64,000 nucleotides of DNA from DASSKP01 sp035695045. Lineage in GTDB: Bacteria; Actinomycetota; Actinomycetes; JAFAQI01. Positions 1 to 8,409 of the stretch are shown here, in pieces (position 1 is the first letter of the stretch; every line of letters starts with the position of its first letter). Made by a program: the position numbers and the translations under genes. The stretch is from assembly GCA_035695045.1 (NCBI GenBank), contig DASSEX010000030.1, positions 91,672-155,671 of the forward strand, given 5' to 3'. Under the pieces are notes generated by a model. It did no database searches, was not told where the DNA came from, and saw only the letters and a program-made list of their open reading frames with translations.

Positions 1-1358
1 GTCGCCAGCCCCGCGGCCACCCGGTCGAGTGCGTCCTCAGTCGACTCCGGGTCCGCTGCGCGATCGGTGAGAAAGGCAAAGACCAGCAGCCGGCCGTCGG
101 CATCGACGACCGTGCCTGCGAGTGTGTTGACCCCGGCGAGCGTCCCGGTCTTCGCTCGTACGACGCCGGCGCCCGGTCGGCTGGTTCGCTGCCGGTACCG
201 CTCGCCGAGCGTGCCGGTGAAACCGGCGACCGGCAGGCCTTCGTTGATCGGACGGAGGTCCGGCCGCGTCGTGACCAGACGCAACAGCGCCACCAGCAAC
301 CGCGCACTGGCGCGGTCGAGTCTGGACAAACCGCTGCCGTCGTACAGCTTCAGCTGCGCCACCGGCAGTGCGTCCTCGCGGAGCGCGGTCACGATCGCTT
401 GCGCTGCCCCGGTGAACGTGTGCGGGGCGCCGACGTGCACGGCGACCGTCCGGGCAAGTGCCTCGGCGAGATCGTTGTCGCTGTCGGTCAGCATGCGCTG
501 CACCAGCGCGCTGACCGGCGGTGACTCGACCGTGGCGATCGGCGCGCTGTGCGGAGCCGCCGCCGGTCGCGGTGTGCCGCCGACGCGCACGCCGGCGGCG
601 GTGAGCGCTTTCGCGAAGAGCGCCGCGGCCGCGGCCGCGGGATCACTGGCGCGTGGCTGCGGATGGATCGACGTAAAGCCCGTCAGCCGCCCTTCGTCGA
701 CCTCGAGCGCCGACACCGGCGCGACATCGCCCTCTCTGACGTAACCGGACTGCCAGCCCGACGCCTGCGACGGCCCTTGCCACAGGCTGGCGTCGTACCG
801 CAGCACGAACCGGGTTCCGGCAACCGCCGACGCCGTGCGCGCCGCGAGGTCGGTCAACGTCGCGGGGGTCGGATACCCCGGCCGGGAAGAGGCCGCGAGC
901 GTGACGTCCCCGCCACCGACGAGATAGAGCGTGTGACCCGCCCGTACGACGTCCGTCCTCAGCCGGGTGTCCGGGCCGAGCGTCTGCAGCGCGGCCACGG
1001 CCGTCAGCAGCTTGGTCGTCGAAGCGGGAGGCTCGGACACGTCCGGACGGCGTACGAACAGCGGCGTGCCGGTCGCGGCGTCGACGACGAGCCCGCTCAG
1101 GCCCCCGCCGAGCTCGGGCGCCGCTGCGGCCCGTCGCAACGCCCGGGAGATCCCGGCCCTCGTCGGAAGCGGCGCGTTCGCGCTGAGCGCTCCCAGTGCA
1201 TCCGCGATGCGGGGGGCGGACGACGCCGAGCGGCCCGGCGACGAGGTCGCGCGCGGCCCGGCTCCGCGGGTCGAGCTCGTGTGCGTGACGACGTAGAAAC
1301 CGCCGACCGCCGCCACGACGGCGACCGCAACCGCGAGGGCCGCCAGCCGCCAACGCAT
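1..1358 (-). CDS. dacB: D-alanyl-D-alanine carboxypeptidase/endopeptidase (PBP4 type), 3' end cut off by the window
   Basis: Low-molecular-mass penicillin-binding protein that trims peptidoglycan stem peptides outside the membrane. The frame is open from an ATG at 1358 to the window edge (452 codons, no stop). An N-terminal signal/anchor helix covers residues 5-25. The three serine-peptidase motifs are in order: STTK at 113-116, SDN at 293-295, KTGT at 403-406. The large insert between the first two motifs is typical of the PBP4/DacB (S13) family. It is divergent from ppa, as in M. tuberculosis Rv3627c-Rv3628. Only the C-terminal tail is missing. Confidence 0.93.
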   Translation of the reverse strand, partial: MRWRLAALAVAVAVVAAVGGFYVVTHTSSTRGAGPRATSSPGRSASSAPRIADALGALSANAPLPTRAGISRALRRAAAAPELGGGLSGLVVDAATGTPLFVRRPDVSEPPASTTKLLTAVAALQTLGPDTRLRTDVVRAGHTLYLVGGGDVTLAASSRPGYPTPATLTDLAARTASAVAGTRFVLRYDASLWQGPSQASGWQSGYVREGDVAPVSALEVDEGRLTGFTSIHPQPRASDPAAAAAALFAKALTAAGVRVGGTPRPAAAPHSAPIATVESPPVSALVQRMLTDSDNDLAEALARTVAVHVGAPHTFTGAAQAIVTALREDALPVAQLKLYDGSGLSRLDRASARLLVALLRLVTTRPDLRPINEGLPVAGFTGTLGERYRQRTSRPGAGVVRAKTGTLAGVNTLAGTVVDADGRLLVFAFLTDRAADPESTEDALDRVAAGLA

Positions 1359-1411
1359 CGCGCGACCGACCTCCTCGTCCGGCTCGACACCCGACGCGGG
1401 ACACTAACGGC

Positions 1412-1909
1412 GTGGACTTCGACGTCACCATCGAGATCCCCAAGGGCGGACGCAACAAGTACGAGCTCGACCACGTCACTGGGCGCATCCGGCTGGACCG
1501 GACTCTCTTCACGGCTACGCAGTACCCGGCGGACTACGGCTTCATCGAGGAGACCCTCGGTGAGGACGGCGACCCGCTCGACGCACTCGTCCTTCTCCAG
1601 GAACCGACGTTCCCGGGCTGCCTGATCCGCTGCCGCGCGATCGGCATGTACCGCATGCAGGACGAGAAGGGCGGCGACGACAAGGTGCTCTGCGTGCCGG
1701 CCAACGACCCGCGCCAGGAGCATCTGCAGGACATCCGGCACCTGCCGGAGTTCGACCGGCTCGAGATCGAGCACTTCTTCGAGGTCTACAAGACGCTCGA
1801 GCCCGGCAAGAGCGTCGAAGGCGCGCACTGGACCGGTCGGCAGGAGGCCGAGGCCGAGATCGAGGCGTCGCGCAAGCGCCTCGCCGACAACCCCGGCGCC
1901 CACGGTTGA
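1412..1909 (+). CDS. ppa: inorganic pyrophosphatase (soluble, family I)
   Basis: Cytoplasmic Mg-dependent enzyme hydrolysing pyrophosphate to two phosphates, which pulls biosynthetic reactions forward. The 165 residues carry the family I signature DGDPLD at residues 52-57, with acidic metal ligands further on. Length is normal for an actinobacterial family I enzyme. The GTG start gives the usual N-terminus beginning MDFDVTIEIP. A hairpin with an internal loop (1911-1957) and a strong inverted repeat (1982-2022) follow the stop. A membrane proton-pumping pyrophosphatase is also encoded here (19219-21525). Confidence 0.96.
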   Translation: MDFDVTIEIPKGGRNKYELDHVTGRIRLDRTLFTATQYPADYGFIEETLGEDGDPLDALVLLQEPTFPGCLIRCRAIGMYRMQDEKGGDDKVLCVPANDPRQEHLQDIRHLPEFDRLEIEHFFEVYKTLEPGKSVEGAHWTGRQEAEAEIEASRKRLADNPGAHG

Positions 1910-1910
1910 G

Positions 1911-1957
1911 TGCGACGTAATCCCCCTAACTACTGGCTCCTGAAGGGGGAGAACGTC
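1911..1957 (+). terminator. imperfect hairpin after ppa
   Basis: The arms gacgt plus tccccct (1914-1927) pair with aggggga plus acgtc (1944-1957) across a 16-base loop, with small internal loops. It begins two bases after the ppa stop, so a terminator or 3'-end stabiliser is the simplest reading. There is no T-tract. Confidence 0.45.
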
Positions 1958-1981
1958 ACACTCAACATGGCCGGACAAAGA

Positions 1982-2022
1982 ACTGCCGCCGCCCCGGGCG
2001 GATGACCCGAAGCGGCGGCAGT
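1982..2022. terminator. bidirectional intrinsic-type terminator between convergent genes
   Basis: A perfect 11-bp stem, actgccgccgc (1982-1992) with gcggcggcagt (2012-2022), encloses a 19-base loop. It lies between the convergent ppa and the membrane protein gene ending at 2038. No U-tract follows, as is common in actinobacteria. Confidence 0.6.
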
Positions 2023-2037
2023 GTTCAGGGCGCGGAG

Positions 2038-2355
2038 TTACGCGGCCTTGGTGCGGTCCCGGCTGCCACCGAGCTGGATCGACAGACCGAAGTTCGCGGC
2101 GATGGCCCGAAGGAACTCGCCGGCACCGACGAGGACGACACCCGTGGCTACGGGGTTCATCCAGTCAGCGCGGAGCGTCTGGCCGAACGCGCGGAACACC
2201 GAGTAGTCGAGCGCCCAGGCGACGAGGATCGCCACGACGACGGTCATCGTCGTCGACAGCGCCCGCGGAGCCTTGATGGGGAGCACCTCGTCGAGCACGC
2301 CGCCGACGACAGCGAGCGCCAGGGCGAGACCAACGAACACGACGAACGCGTACAT
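2038..2355 (-). CDS. small three-helix membrane protein, unknown function
   Basis: 105 residues with three hydrophobic segments (about 2-20, 35-55 and 70-90) and a short basic C-terminus. An upstream in-frame start exists, but the ATG at 2355 is preceded at good distance by AAGGAGG, so it was chosen. No enzymatic motif is visible. The protein looks like a conserved actinobacterial integral membrane protein without a known role. It is divergent from the sigma factor gene; their shared upstream region holds a T7 tract (2441-2447). Confidence 0.7.
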   Translation of the reverse strand: MYAFVVFVGLALALAVVGGVLDEVLPIKAPRALSTTMTVVVAILVAWALDYSVFRAFGQTLRADWMNPVATGVVLVGAGEFLRAIAANFGLSIQLGGSRDRTKAA

Positions 2356-2471
2356 CTGTGGTTCCTCCTTCGCGGCACACGGCGCGCCGCTCACCCCTGT
2401 TCGACCTCGGTTGGGACGCTTGGTTACAGGCCGTCGTAACTTTTTTTCCGGAGGGAGGTCGGACCTCTCGG

Positions 2472-3065
2472 ATGGACGTCGACCCGGCGCTCGTCAAGGC
2501 GTGTCAGCGCGGTGAGCAAGGCGCGCTGGACACGTTGATCCGCGCGACCTATGCCGACGTCTATGCGCTGTGCCGAAGGATGCTCGCCGATCCCGACGAG
2601 GCCGCCGACGCGACCCAGGAGGTGTACCTGCGCGTGATGCGTTCGGTCCTGGGCTTCCGCGGCGAGTCGGCGTTCGGCACGTGGCTGCACCGCGTCACCG
2701 TCAACGTCTGCCTCACTGCGCTGCGCAAGCGGTCGAAGGCGCGGGCAGCGGGCATGGTCGCGGGCGGCTCGCCGTTCGCCCTGCCCGGTGAGGAGACCGC
2801 GCTCCCGTACGACGGCGGCGCCCCCGACGACCTCGCGGTGACGGCCGACCTGGCGGCACGGTCGGAAGCGGCGCTGGCGACGCTGCCGGAAGATGCACGA
2901 GCGGTCGTCGTGTTGCGCGACATCGAGGGACTCTCGACGAAGGAGGTGGCCGACCTGCTCGGCGTGACCGAGAACGTCGTGAAGGTGCGGCTGCATCGCG
3001 CCCATGCCCGACTGCGGACGTTGATCCTCGGCGACACAGCCGCGCAAGGTGGGGCCGGCGGATGA
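2472..3065 (+). CDS. ECF-type RNA polymerase sigma factor
   Basis: 197-residue group IV sigma factor. Region 2 (about residues 10-80) contains the DATQEVYLRVM stretch typical of sigma-70 region 2. A variable linker follows, then region 4 (about 130-185) with the helix-turn-helix EVADLLGVTENVVKVRLHRA. It would direct RNA polymerase to a stress or envelope regulon. The ATG at 2472 gives a normal ECF N-terminus, with GGAGG about 15 bases upstream. A longer frame from 2358 would add an unrelated leader. The stop overlaps the next gene's start as ATGA, so it is co-translated with its anti-sigma factor. Confidence 0.93.
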   Translation: MDVDPALVKACQRGEQGALDTLIRATYADVYALCRRMLADPDEAADATQEVYLRVMRSVLGFRGESAFGTWLHRVTVNVCLTALRKRSKARAAGMVAGGSPFALPGEETALPYDGGAPDDLAVTADLAARSEAALATLPEDARAVVVLRDIEGLSTKEVADLLGVTENVVKVRLHRAHARLRTLILGDTAAQGGAGG

Positions 3066-3481
3066 GGAAGCGTATGGACGACGACCAGAAGCTGCCGCGG
3101 TTCTGCCGGGAGGCGCAGGCACAGCTGCCGTTTCTCGTCAGTGGTGAGCTGACCGGCTGGCCGGCGCGCGTGGTGCGCTCCCACGTCAAGCGCTGCACGG
3201 AGTGCAGCGCCGAGCTCGCGCGACAGGAACAGCTCGGCGACGCCTTCGCATCGATGCGGACGGCGCCACCGGAGCCGCCCGCAGGCCTGCTCGACGACCT
3301 GCTCGCTCGCGCGCACGGTCGCGGCATCCGCGAACGCGCTGCCGTGCCCGCGCGCGGCGCGGTGAGTGGCGCCCGGCCGGCGTTGTCGGTCGCGTTCCTG
3401 ACCGTCGGCGCCGCCGCCTCGACGGGTGTCGGTTACGCCGCCTACAAGGGCGTCCGCTGGGCCCTCAACAAGCGCAAGTAG
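3062..3481 (+). CDS. membrane-bound zinc-binding anti-sigma factor
   Basis: 139 residues. The N-terminal half has the HxxxCxxC motif (HVKRCTEC, about residues 41-48) of ZAS/zf-HC2 anti-sigma factors, which bind region 2 of their ECF partner. A single hydrophobic segment lies at about residues 107-127, followed by a basic tail, so the sensor part would be very short. The gene overlaps the upstream sigma factor by four bases, so they are almost certainly a cognate pair. A second in-frame ATG at 3074 is a possible alternative start. Confidence 0.88.
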   Translation: MRKRMDDDQKLPRFCREAQAQLPFLVSGELTGWPARVVRSHVKRCTECSAELARQEQLGDAFASMRTAPPEPPAGLLDDLLARAHGRGIRERAAVPARGAVSGARPALSVAFLTVGAAASTGVGYAAYKGVRWALNKRK

Positions 3482-3653
3482 CGGCGCCCGCCAGCGGGGC
3501 CAACGTCGCCGTCCCCGCAACGCGCGGATCAGGCCACGACGTCGAGGACCTTTGGCTCTGGCAGCGCCGGGCAGAGCTGCGCAGCATCGACGACGCCGGC
3601 TCGTCCTCCTGCGTCGGCTGCCTCGCCTTTTCGGCGGGTGAGAGGAGAAGAAC

Positions 3654-4076
3654 ATGCCGAAAGTGTCGAAAGCCACGGCTTCGTCTCATCAGGTCTTCCC
3701 CGGCTACGTGGAGAACTATGAGGAAGCGATCGGCGACTGGACCGTCAGCATCGAGAAGAACTTCGTCGACATGGACGAAGCGCCCTTCTTCAAGGGCGCT
3801 CCGGATGACCGCTGCCAGGCGACCCACCTCGGCTACGTCCTGAAGGGAAAGTTCGGCGTTCGGAGAGCCGACGGAGTCGAAGAGGTCTTCGAGGCCGGTG
3901 ACGCGTTCGTCATCGAACCCGGGCACACGCCGCTCGCGTTCGCCGGCGGTGAATACCTGGCCTTCACCCCGACCAAAGATGCCAGAGAGCAGACCGCGGT
4001 GGTGATGCCGAACATCATCAGGTTCGCGGAAGAGCACGGCGTCGCACTAACAGCGCAGCTGACGCCGACTGCGTGA
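3654..4076 (+). CDS. cupin-domain protein
   Basis: 140-residue single-domain protein with the two cupin motifs: a first strand pair around HLGYVLKGKFGV (about residues 58-69) and the second around GDAFVIEPGHTPLAF (about 82-96). GAGAGGAGA precedes the ATG at normal spacing. The substrate cannot be told from sequence; small cupins of this kind bind a metal and act as enzymes or ligand sensors. It stands alone between the sigma/anti-sigma pair and the convergent glpD. The 170 bases before it hold no recognisable feature. Confidence 0.8.
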   Translation: MPKVSKATASSHQVFPGYVENYEEAIGDWTVSIEKNFVDMDEAPFFKGAPDDRCQATHLGYVLKGKFGVRRADGVEEVFEAGDAFVIEPGHTPLAFAGGEYLAFTPTKDAREQTAVVMPNIIRFAEEHGVALTAQLTPTA

Positions 4077-4127
4077 CGACGGTCTCGACATCCTCGGGAG
4101 CTGCCGCGGTCAGGTGACCGAACGTGG

Positions 4128-5843
4128 CTACCGCTGGGTGTCGACGAGGGTCTGACGGTTGTCCGGGGCAACTAGGCGGTGGGCGATCGCGTTCTCGTCG
4201 TCCGTCTGCTCCTGCGACGCGCGCTCCGCGGCGACGCGCGCGTCGTAAGCGGCAACCTCGCGGGTGAGCTGCTCGTCGTCCCAGCCGAGTACCTCGGCGA
4301 GAACGCCCGCGACGGTCTTCATCGACTCGACGCCGCGATGTGGCGTCTCGATGGAGACGCGCGTTCGGCGAGCGAGGACGTCGTCGAGGTGCAGCGCTCC
4401 TTCGTGCGTCGCCGCGTAACGGACCTCGGCGAGCAGGTAGCCGCCCGCGCCGGGGACCGGGTCGAGCCAGCGCCTGTCGCTCTCCGCCGGCTCGACGACC
4501 TCGCGGAGGAGCGCGCCGTATCTGCCCAGCAGGTGGTCCACGCGCCACCGCGGCAGGCCGAGCTCCTCGGCCAGTGAGTCCGACTGGTTCGCGAGTCCGT
4601 GGTAACCATCGGCGCCGAGCAACGGAATGCGATCGGTCACGCACGGCGGCGCGTGCCGACCCAGGTCGGCGACGGCCGCGTCCACCGCATCCTTCGCCAT
4701 CACCCGATAGGTCGTGTACTTGCCGCCGGCGACCGACACCATCCCGCGCGGCGTGCGGCTGATCGCATGTTCGCGCGACAGCTGCGACGTCTCCTCGTGC
4801 TCGCCAGAGAGCAACGGTCGAAGCCCCGCGTAGACCCCGGAGATGTCGTTGCGGGTCAGCGGCACGGCGAGCACGCGGTTGACGTGGTCGAGGACGTAGT
4901 CGATGTCGGTGCGACTGGCCGCCGGATGCGCCTTCGGGTAGTGCCAGTCGTCGTCGGTCGTGCCGACGATCCAGTGGTCGCCCCACGGAATGACGAACAG
5001 CACGGAGCGTTCGGTGCGAAGGATGAGTCCGGTTTCGCTGCTGATCCGGTCGCGTGGAACAACGAGGTGGATGCCCTTGGATGCACGCACCTTGAACTCG
5101 CCGCGAGTGTCGGCGAGACGTTGCACGTCGTCGGTCCAGACGCCGGTCGCGTTGACGACGACACCCGAGCGCACGGTGCATCGCTCACCGGTCTCGGTGT
5201 CGCGCAGGTCGGCACCGACAATCCGACCGCCTTCGCGCAGGAAGCCGACCACTTCGGTCGAGCTGCGCACGATGGCGCCGTACGCCGCCGCGGTGCGCAC
5301 CAAGGTCAACGTGTGGCGCGCGTCGTCGCACTGCGCGTCGTAGTAGCGGACTCCGCCGACCAGCGCGTCGCGCCGAAGCGCCGGCGCCAGCGCTCGTGCA
5401 CCTGTGCGCGTGTGATGGCGATGACGGGGAAGCGAGCGCGCCCCGCCCATCGTGTCGTAGAGCGTGAGTCCCGCCCCGACGTAGATGCGCTCCCAGCCGT
5501 GCCGGGTGAGCGGGTACAGGAACGACACCGGGCGGGCCAGATGCGGAGCGAGCCGCGTCAGGATCAGGTCTCGCTCACGCAGCGCCTCGCGAACGAGTCG
5601 GAAGTCCAGCTGCTCCAGGTAACGAAGGCCGCCGTGCAGGAGCTTGCTCGAGCGCGAGGACGTGCCGCTGGCGAAGTCACGGCCTTCGACCAGCGCGGTG
5701 CTCAACCCGCGGGTGGCGGCATCGAGCGCGACGCCGGCACCGGTGACCCCGCCACCGACGACCAGCACGTCGACCGTGCCGCCGTCCAGCGCGCGCCATG
5801 CCTCCGCGCGCCGCGCGAGGTCCAGCCGTGAGTCGCCCTTCAT
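4128..5843 (-). CDS. glpD: glycerol-3-phosphate dehydrogenase (FAD, quinone-linked)
   Basis: 571-residue flavoenzyme oxidising sn-glycerol 3-phosphate to dihydroxyacetone phosphate at the membrane, passing electrons to quinone. The FAD-binding Rossmann motif VVGGGVTGAGVALDAATRG lies at about residues 27-45. FASGTSSRSSKLLHGGLRYLE is the family signature, and the C-terminal DAO_C domain ends near residue 540. Length is normal. The ATG lacks a Shine-Dalgarno sequence, but TAGCCT lies 7 bases upstream, so a leaderless transcript is plausible. No other glycerol genes are nearby. Confidence 0.95.
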   Translation of the reverse strand: MKGDSRLDLARRAEAWRALDGGTVDVLVVGGGVTGAGVALDAATRGLSTALVEGRDFASGTSSRSSKLLHGGLRYLEQLDFRLVREALRERDLILTRLAPHLARPVSFLYPLTRHGWERIYVGAGLTLYDTMGGARSLPRHRHHTRTGARALAPALRRDALVGGVRYYDAQCDDARHTLTLVRTAAAYGAIVRSSTEVVGFLREGGRIVGADLRDTETGERCTVRSGVVVNATGVWTDDVQRLADTRGEFKVRASKGIHLVVPRDRISSETGLILRTERSVLFVIPWGDHWIVGTTDDDWHYPKAHPAASRTDIDYVLDHVNRVLAVPLTRNDISGVYAGLRPLLSGEHEETSQLSREHAISRTPRGMVSVAGGKYTTYRVMAKDAVDAAVADLGRHAPPCVTDRIPLLGADGYHGLANQSDSLAEELGLPRWRVDHLLGRYGALLREVVEPAESDRRWLDPVPGAGGYLLAEVRYAATHEGALHLDDVLARRTRVSIETPHRGVESMKTVAGVLAEVLGWDDEQLTREVAAYDARVAAERASQEQTDDENAIAHRLVAPDNRQTLVDTQR

Positions 5844-5955
5844 CGAGGCCAGGCTAACCAGGCTCGAGCCGATGGAGCCCCGACGCTGACATCACGTCGT
5901 GGCCGTCGACACGTCCTGGCTGCGCGTCGCCTGGCGCCGCACGGCGACGAGGTGG

Positions 5956-7602
5956 TCAGGAGCCGAGGCGACGGCGCGCAAGCGCCAGCCCACCCGCAAC
6001 GACGAGGAGCAGCGCCGCGCCCACCGCCGGCCAGCGGCTCATGCCCGTCGAGGCAAGACCGATGCCGCCTCCGCCCGCCCCGCCCCCTTGCGTCGCGGGC
6101 TGGCTGACGGTGACGCCACCCGTCGACCGCGGAGCGGTCTTGCAGGGCAGGACGGTGGGACCGCTCGTCTGCTGCGACACGTAGGTCGCGTCGGTGGAAA
6201 GGTTGGCCTGCGCCGGCCAGGCGACGAGCAGCCGACCGCACTTGTCCAGAGCGATGCCGTTGACGTCGGTCGAGCGGCCGCACGCGAAGCCGTTCAACGT
6301 TGCCTGCTGGCCCTGCATGCATGCACCCATCAGCTCGCTCGCCGTCTGGTTCGGCTCCGCGATGACTGGCGACAGTCGCACCCACGTGTAGTGCGGCGAG
6401 GCCGTGAGGGCGTCGAGGCTCTGCGCGGCGTAGGAGTACCACCGGATCTTTCCGTCGACCTTCGTGCCGTGGTACCACGCCAGGTCGATCTTGCCGGGAC
6501 CGCCAGCCACGATGTGGGGCAGCACGTTTCCCACTCCGCCGCTGGGCGCGACGACACTCGGCTTCGACCACTTGTCCAGCGCGTTCGGCGCCGCGTGCAC
6601 GACCTTGATGGCAGCGCCGTCGTAGTCCGGGTAGTCCTTCACCGACTCCGGGTAGGCGACGTAGACGTTGCCCTTCGTGTCGACAGCCCCGGGCGCGAGC
6701 TGCATGCCCACGATGTGTGAGGCGCCACCGTTCACCCCGGTGTCGTTGACGGCGAGGTGCGGCGTCCACGCGCCCGGAGTCTGTGTGTCCGCGGCATCGG
6801 CGCTCACCACCCACACGCGGTTCGCCGCGACGACGTTGACCTCTGTCGGCTGGGCCGCGCCGCCGCCCACCGGCGAGCTGCGGGTGCCGAACACCACATA
6901 GACCCGCCCGCTGTGCTGGTCGACGGTGATGTTCGAAGGCCCGCCGGAGTCGGCGCACTGCAGGTCGAGGTAGTCCTGCTGGGGCGGCGTCGCGACGGGG
7001 ACCGGCGGCCCGAAGGTCGCACCGCCGTCGGTGCTCGTCGCGACGAACATGTTGTGCTGCACGACGCCGCTCAGCAGGTTGTGGAAGAGCAGGTAGACGC
7101 GAGGCTGATGCGTGGTCGGGTCGTCCGGGCCGACGGCGTACCACTGACGGTCGGTGTCGGCGTACGTCGTCCCTGCCGACGACGTCCACGTCTTGCCGCC
7201 GTCGTCGGAGTAGTCGGTCCGGAAGTTGATGCCGCCGTAGTCGAGCTCACTCGTGATGATCCGGTTGGTGTGCGTCGCGACGATGTCGACGTCGGTCGTG
7301 GCCTCGGTCTGGTCGGCGGGCTGACCCTTCGTCATCGACCAGTGCACGCCGTCTGCACTGCGGTAGACCGTCTCCATGCCGAAGCCGAGATCGTTCTGCG
7401 CGCCGCCGTTGGTGACGACGTAGCTCGTGCCGTCAGGAGCGACGACGGCACGGGGCTCGGCGGTGCCGTACGACTTCGGCAGCTTCACCGTGGTGAAGCC
7501 CGGAGCACTCGCGGCAGTGGCTGACGAGGCGCCGACGGCACCGACGGTCAGGCCCGCGAGCCCGGTTGCGAGCAGCGCAAATGTGATCTTTCGGACACGC
7601 AT
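5956..7602 (-). CDS. secreted BNR/sialidase-like repeat protein with an LAxTG sorting signal
   Basis: 548 residues: signal peptide (about 1-31), then a beta-propeller-like body with Asp-box repeats (SDDGGKTW near residue 130, STDGGATF near 192), a Gly-rich linker, and a C-terminal cell-wall sorting signal. The signal is LASTG at 516-520, a hydrophobic helix, then RRR. LAxTG is the motif used by class E sortases, and a class E sortase is encoded at 26584-27306. Enzymatic activity is uncertain because Asp boxes also occur in non-enzymatic propellers. TAGCGT lies 6 bases before the ATG, suggesting a leaderless mRNA. Confidence 0.8.
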   Translation of the reverse strand: MRVRKITFALLATGLAGLTVGAVGASSATAASAPGFTTVKLPKSYGTAEPRAVVAPDGTSYVVTNGGAQNDLGFGMETVYRSADGVHWSMTKGQPADQTEATTDVDIVATHTNRIITSELDYGGINFRTDYSDDGGKTWTSSAGTTYADTDRQWYAVGPDDPTTHQPRVYLLFHNLLSGVVQHNMFVATSTDGGATFGPPVPVATPPQQDYLDLQCADSGGPSNITVDQHSGRVYVVFGTRSSPVGGGAAQPTEVNVVAANRVWVVSADAADTQTPGAWTPHLAVNDTGVNGGASHIVGMQLAPGAVDTKGNVYVAYPESVKDYPDYDGAAIKVVHAAPNALDKWSKPSVVAPSGGVGNVLPHIVAGGPGKIDLAWYHGTKVDGKIRWYSYAAQSLDALTASPHYTWVRLSPVIAEPNQTASELMGACMQGQQATLNGFACGRSTDVNGIALDKCGRLLVAWPAQANLSTDATYVSQQTSGPTVLPCKTAPRSTGGVTVSQPATQGGGAGGGGIGLASTGMSRWPAVGAALLLVVAGGLALARRRLGS

Positions 7603-7657
7603 GCGCCGACGCTATGCGGGCGGCGGCCTCCCGACAACGGAGGTCCGCCCGGCGACC

Positions 7658-8086
7658 TCAGCTGGACGTGAAGCGGAACGGCTTGGGCGGAGCCCCGAGC
7701 TCGGCGCGCGGGCAGTCGTCGAGGGTCAGGCCGCCGTACTGAAAGGCCTCGTTGCACAGCGACGCGACCGTCCACCCCGCCTGGGTTCCGAAGCCCGTGA
7801 CCGTCACGCGGTAGACGGTGATGTCGTAGCGAGTGGGCGTGCCATAGGCAACCTGGAGCGAGCCGATCAGGTTCGCCGGCTCCGCGGAGTCGAGCGGTCG
7901 GTCGAAGCGGCGCCAGACGGTCGGCTCGGCGAGCCAGCATCCCCCGGCGCGGGCGTCGTGCAGGGCGAGCTCCTGCAGGATGAGTCGCGCGGCCTCTTCC
8001 TGGATGATCGCGGCGGGTCGAATGACCTCTGTGACCGACCCCTCGTCCCCCGCAGCTTCGCTCACGAGCAGCTCGAGCACGTCCAC
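7658..8086 (-). CDS. hypothetical protein
   Basis: 142-residue soluble protein with no signal peptide or membrane helix. GAAGGTG precedes the GTG start by five bases. The N-terminal half is acidic and helical; the C-terminal half is likely beta-rich, with three cysteines in the protein overall. I do not recognise the family. It lies upstream of, and on the same strand as, the secreted BNR protein with a 55-base gap and could share its transcript. Confidence 0.6.
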   Translation of the reverse strand: MDVLELLVSEAAGDEGSVTEVIRPAAIIQEEAARLILQELALHDARAGGCWLAEPTVWRRFDRPLDSAEPANLIGSLQVAYGTPTRYDITVYRVTVTGFGTQAGWTVASLCNEAFQYGGLTLDDCPRAELGAPPKPFRFTSS

Positions 8087-8215
8087 GATGTCACCTTCGT
8101 CCGCTTGCGGTTAACTACCGTCACCACAGCATCGGCGGGCTATCCGGTGGACTTCACGGCAGGGCCAAGAATGGCCACCACTTGTACCCGAACCGCCCAC
8201 TGGGGACCAGGTCTC

Positions 8216-8233
8216 CTAGTCCGAAAGGCCTAG
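8216..8233 (-). terminator. weak hairpin downstream of tRNA-Thr
   Basis: Arms of seven bases with one mismatch (8216-8222 and 8227-8233) surround a four-base loop, about 25 bases past the tRNA 3' end on the minus strand. Possible tRNA terminator. Confidence 0.3.
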
Positions 8234-8258
8234 TCATGCGGGTGGGATCGCGGGGAGA

Positions 8259-8334
8259 TGGAGCCGCCTGTCGGAATCGAACCGACGACCTATTCATTAC
8301 GAGTGAATCGCTCTGCCGACTGAGCTAAGGCGGC
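8259..8334 (-). tRNA. tRNA-Thr (anticodon CGT)
   Basis: The cloverleaf reads on the minus strand. The acceptor arm GCCGCCT pairs with AGGCGGC (8328-8334 with 8263-8269). The anticodon loop is CTCGTAA, giving CGT for ACG threonine codons. The T-arm carries GGTTCGATTCC. The discriminator is T and the CCA end is encoded (8259-8261). Confidence 0.96.
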
Positions 8335-8409
8335 GTTCGCGCCACCCGAGCCCGCGGGCGGACGGGCGGCGCGTCCGCGGGCAATGCTAGCGGACCTGCA
8401 CGCGCGAGG

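Noticed and set aside
643..1512. Other long open frames over the first 1.5 kb on both strands
   Set aside because: They overlap the clear D,D-peptidase frame and have no family motifs. High G+C content creates long spurious frames.
1910..1960. Riboswitch or small RNA after ppa
   Set aside because: A single hairpin right after the stop is better explained as a 3'-end structure.
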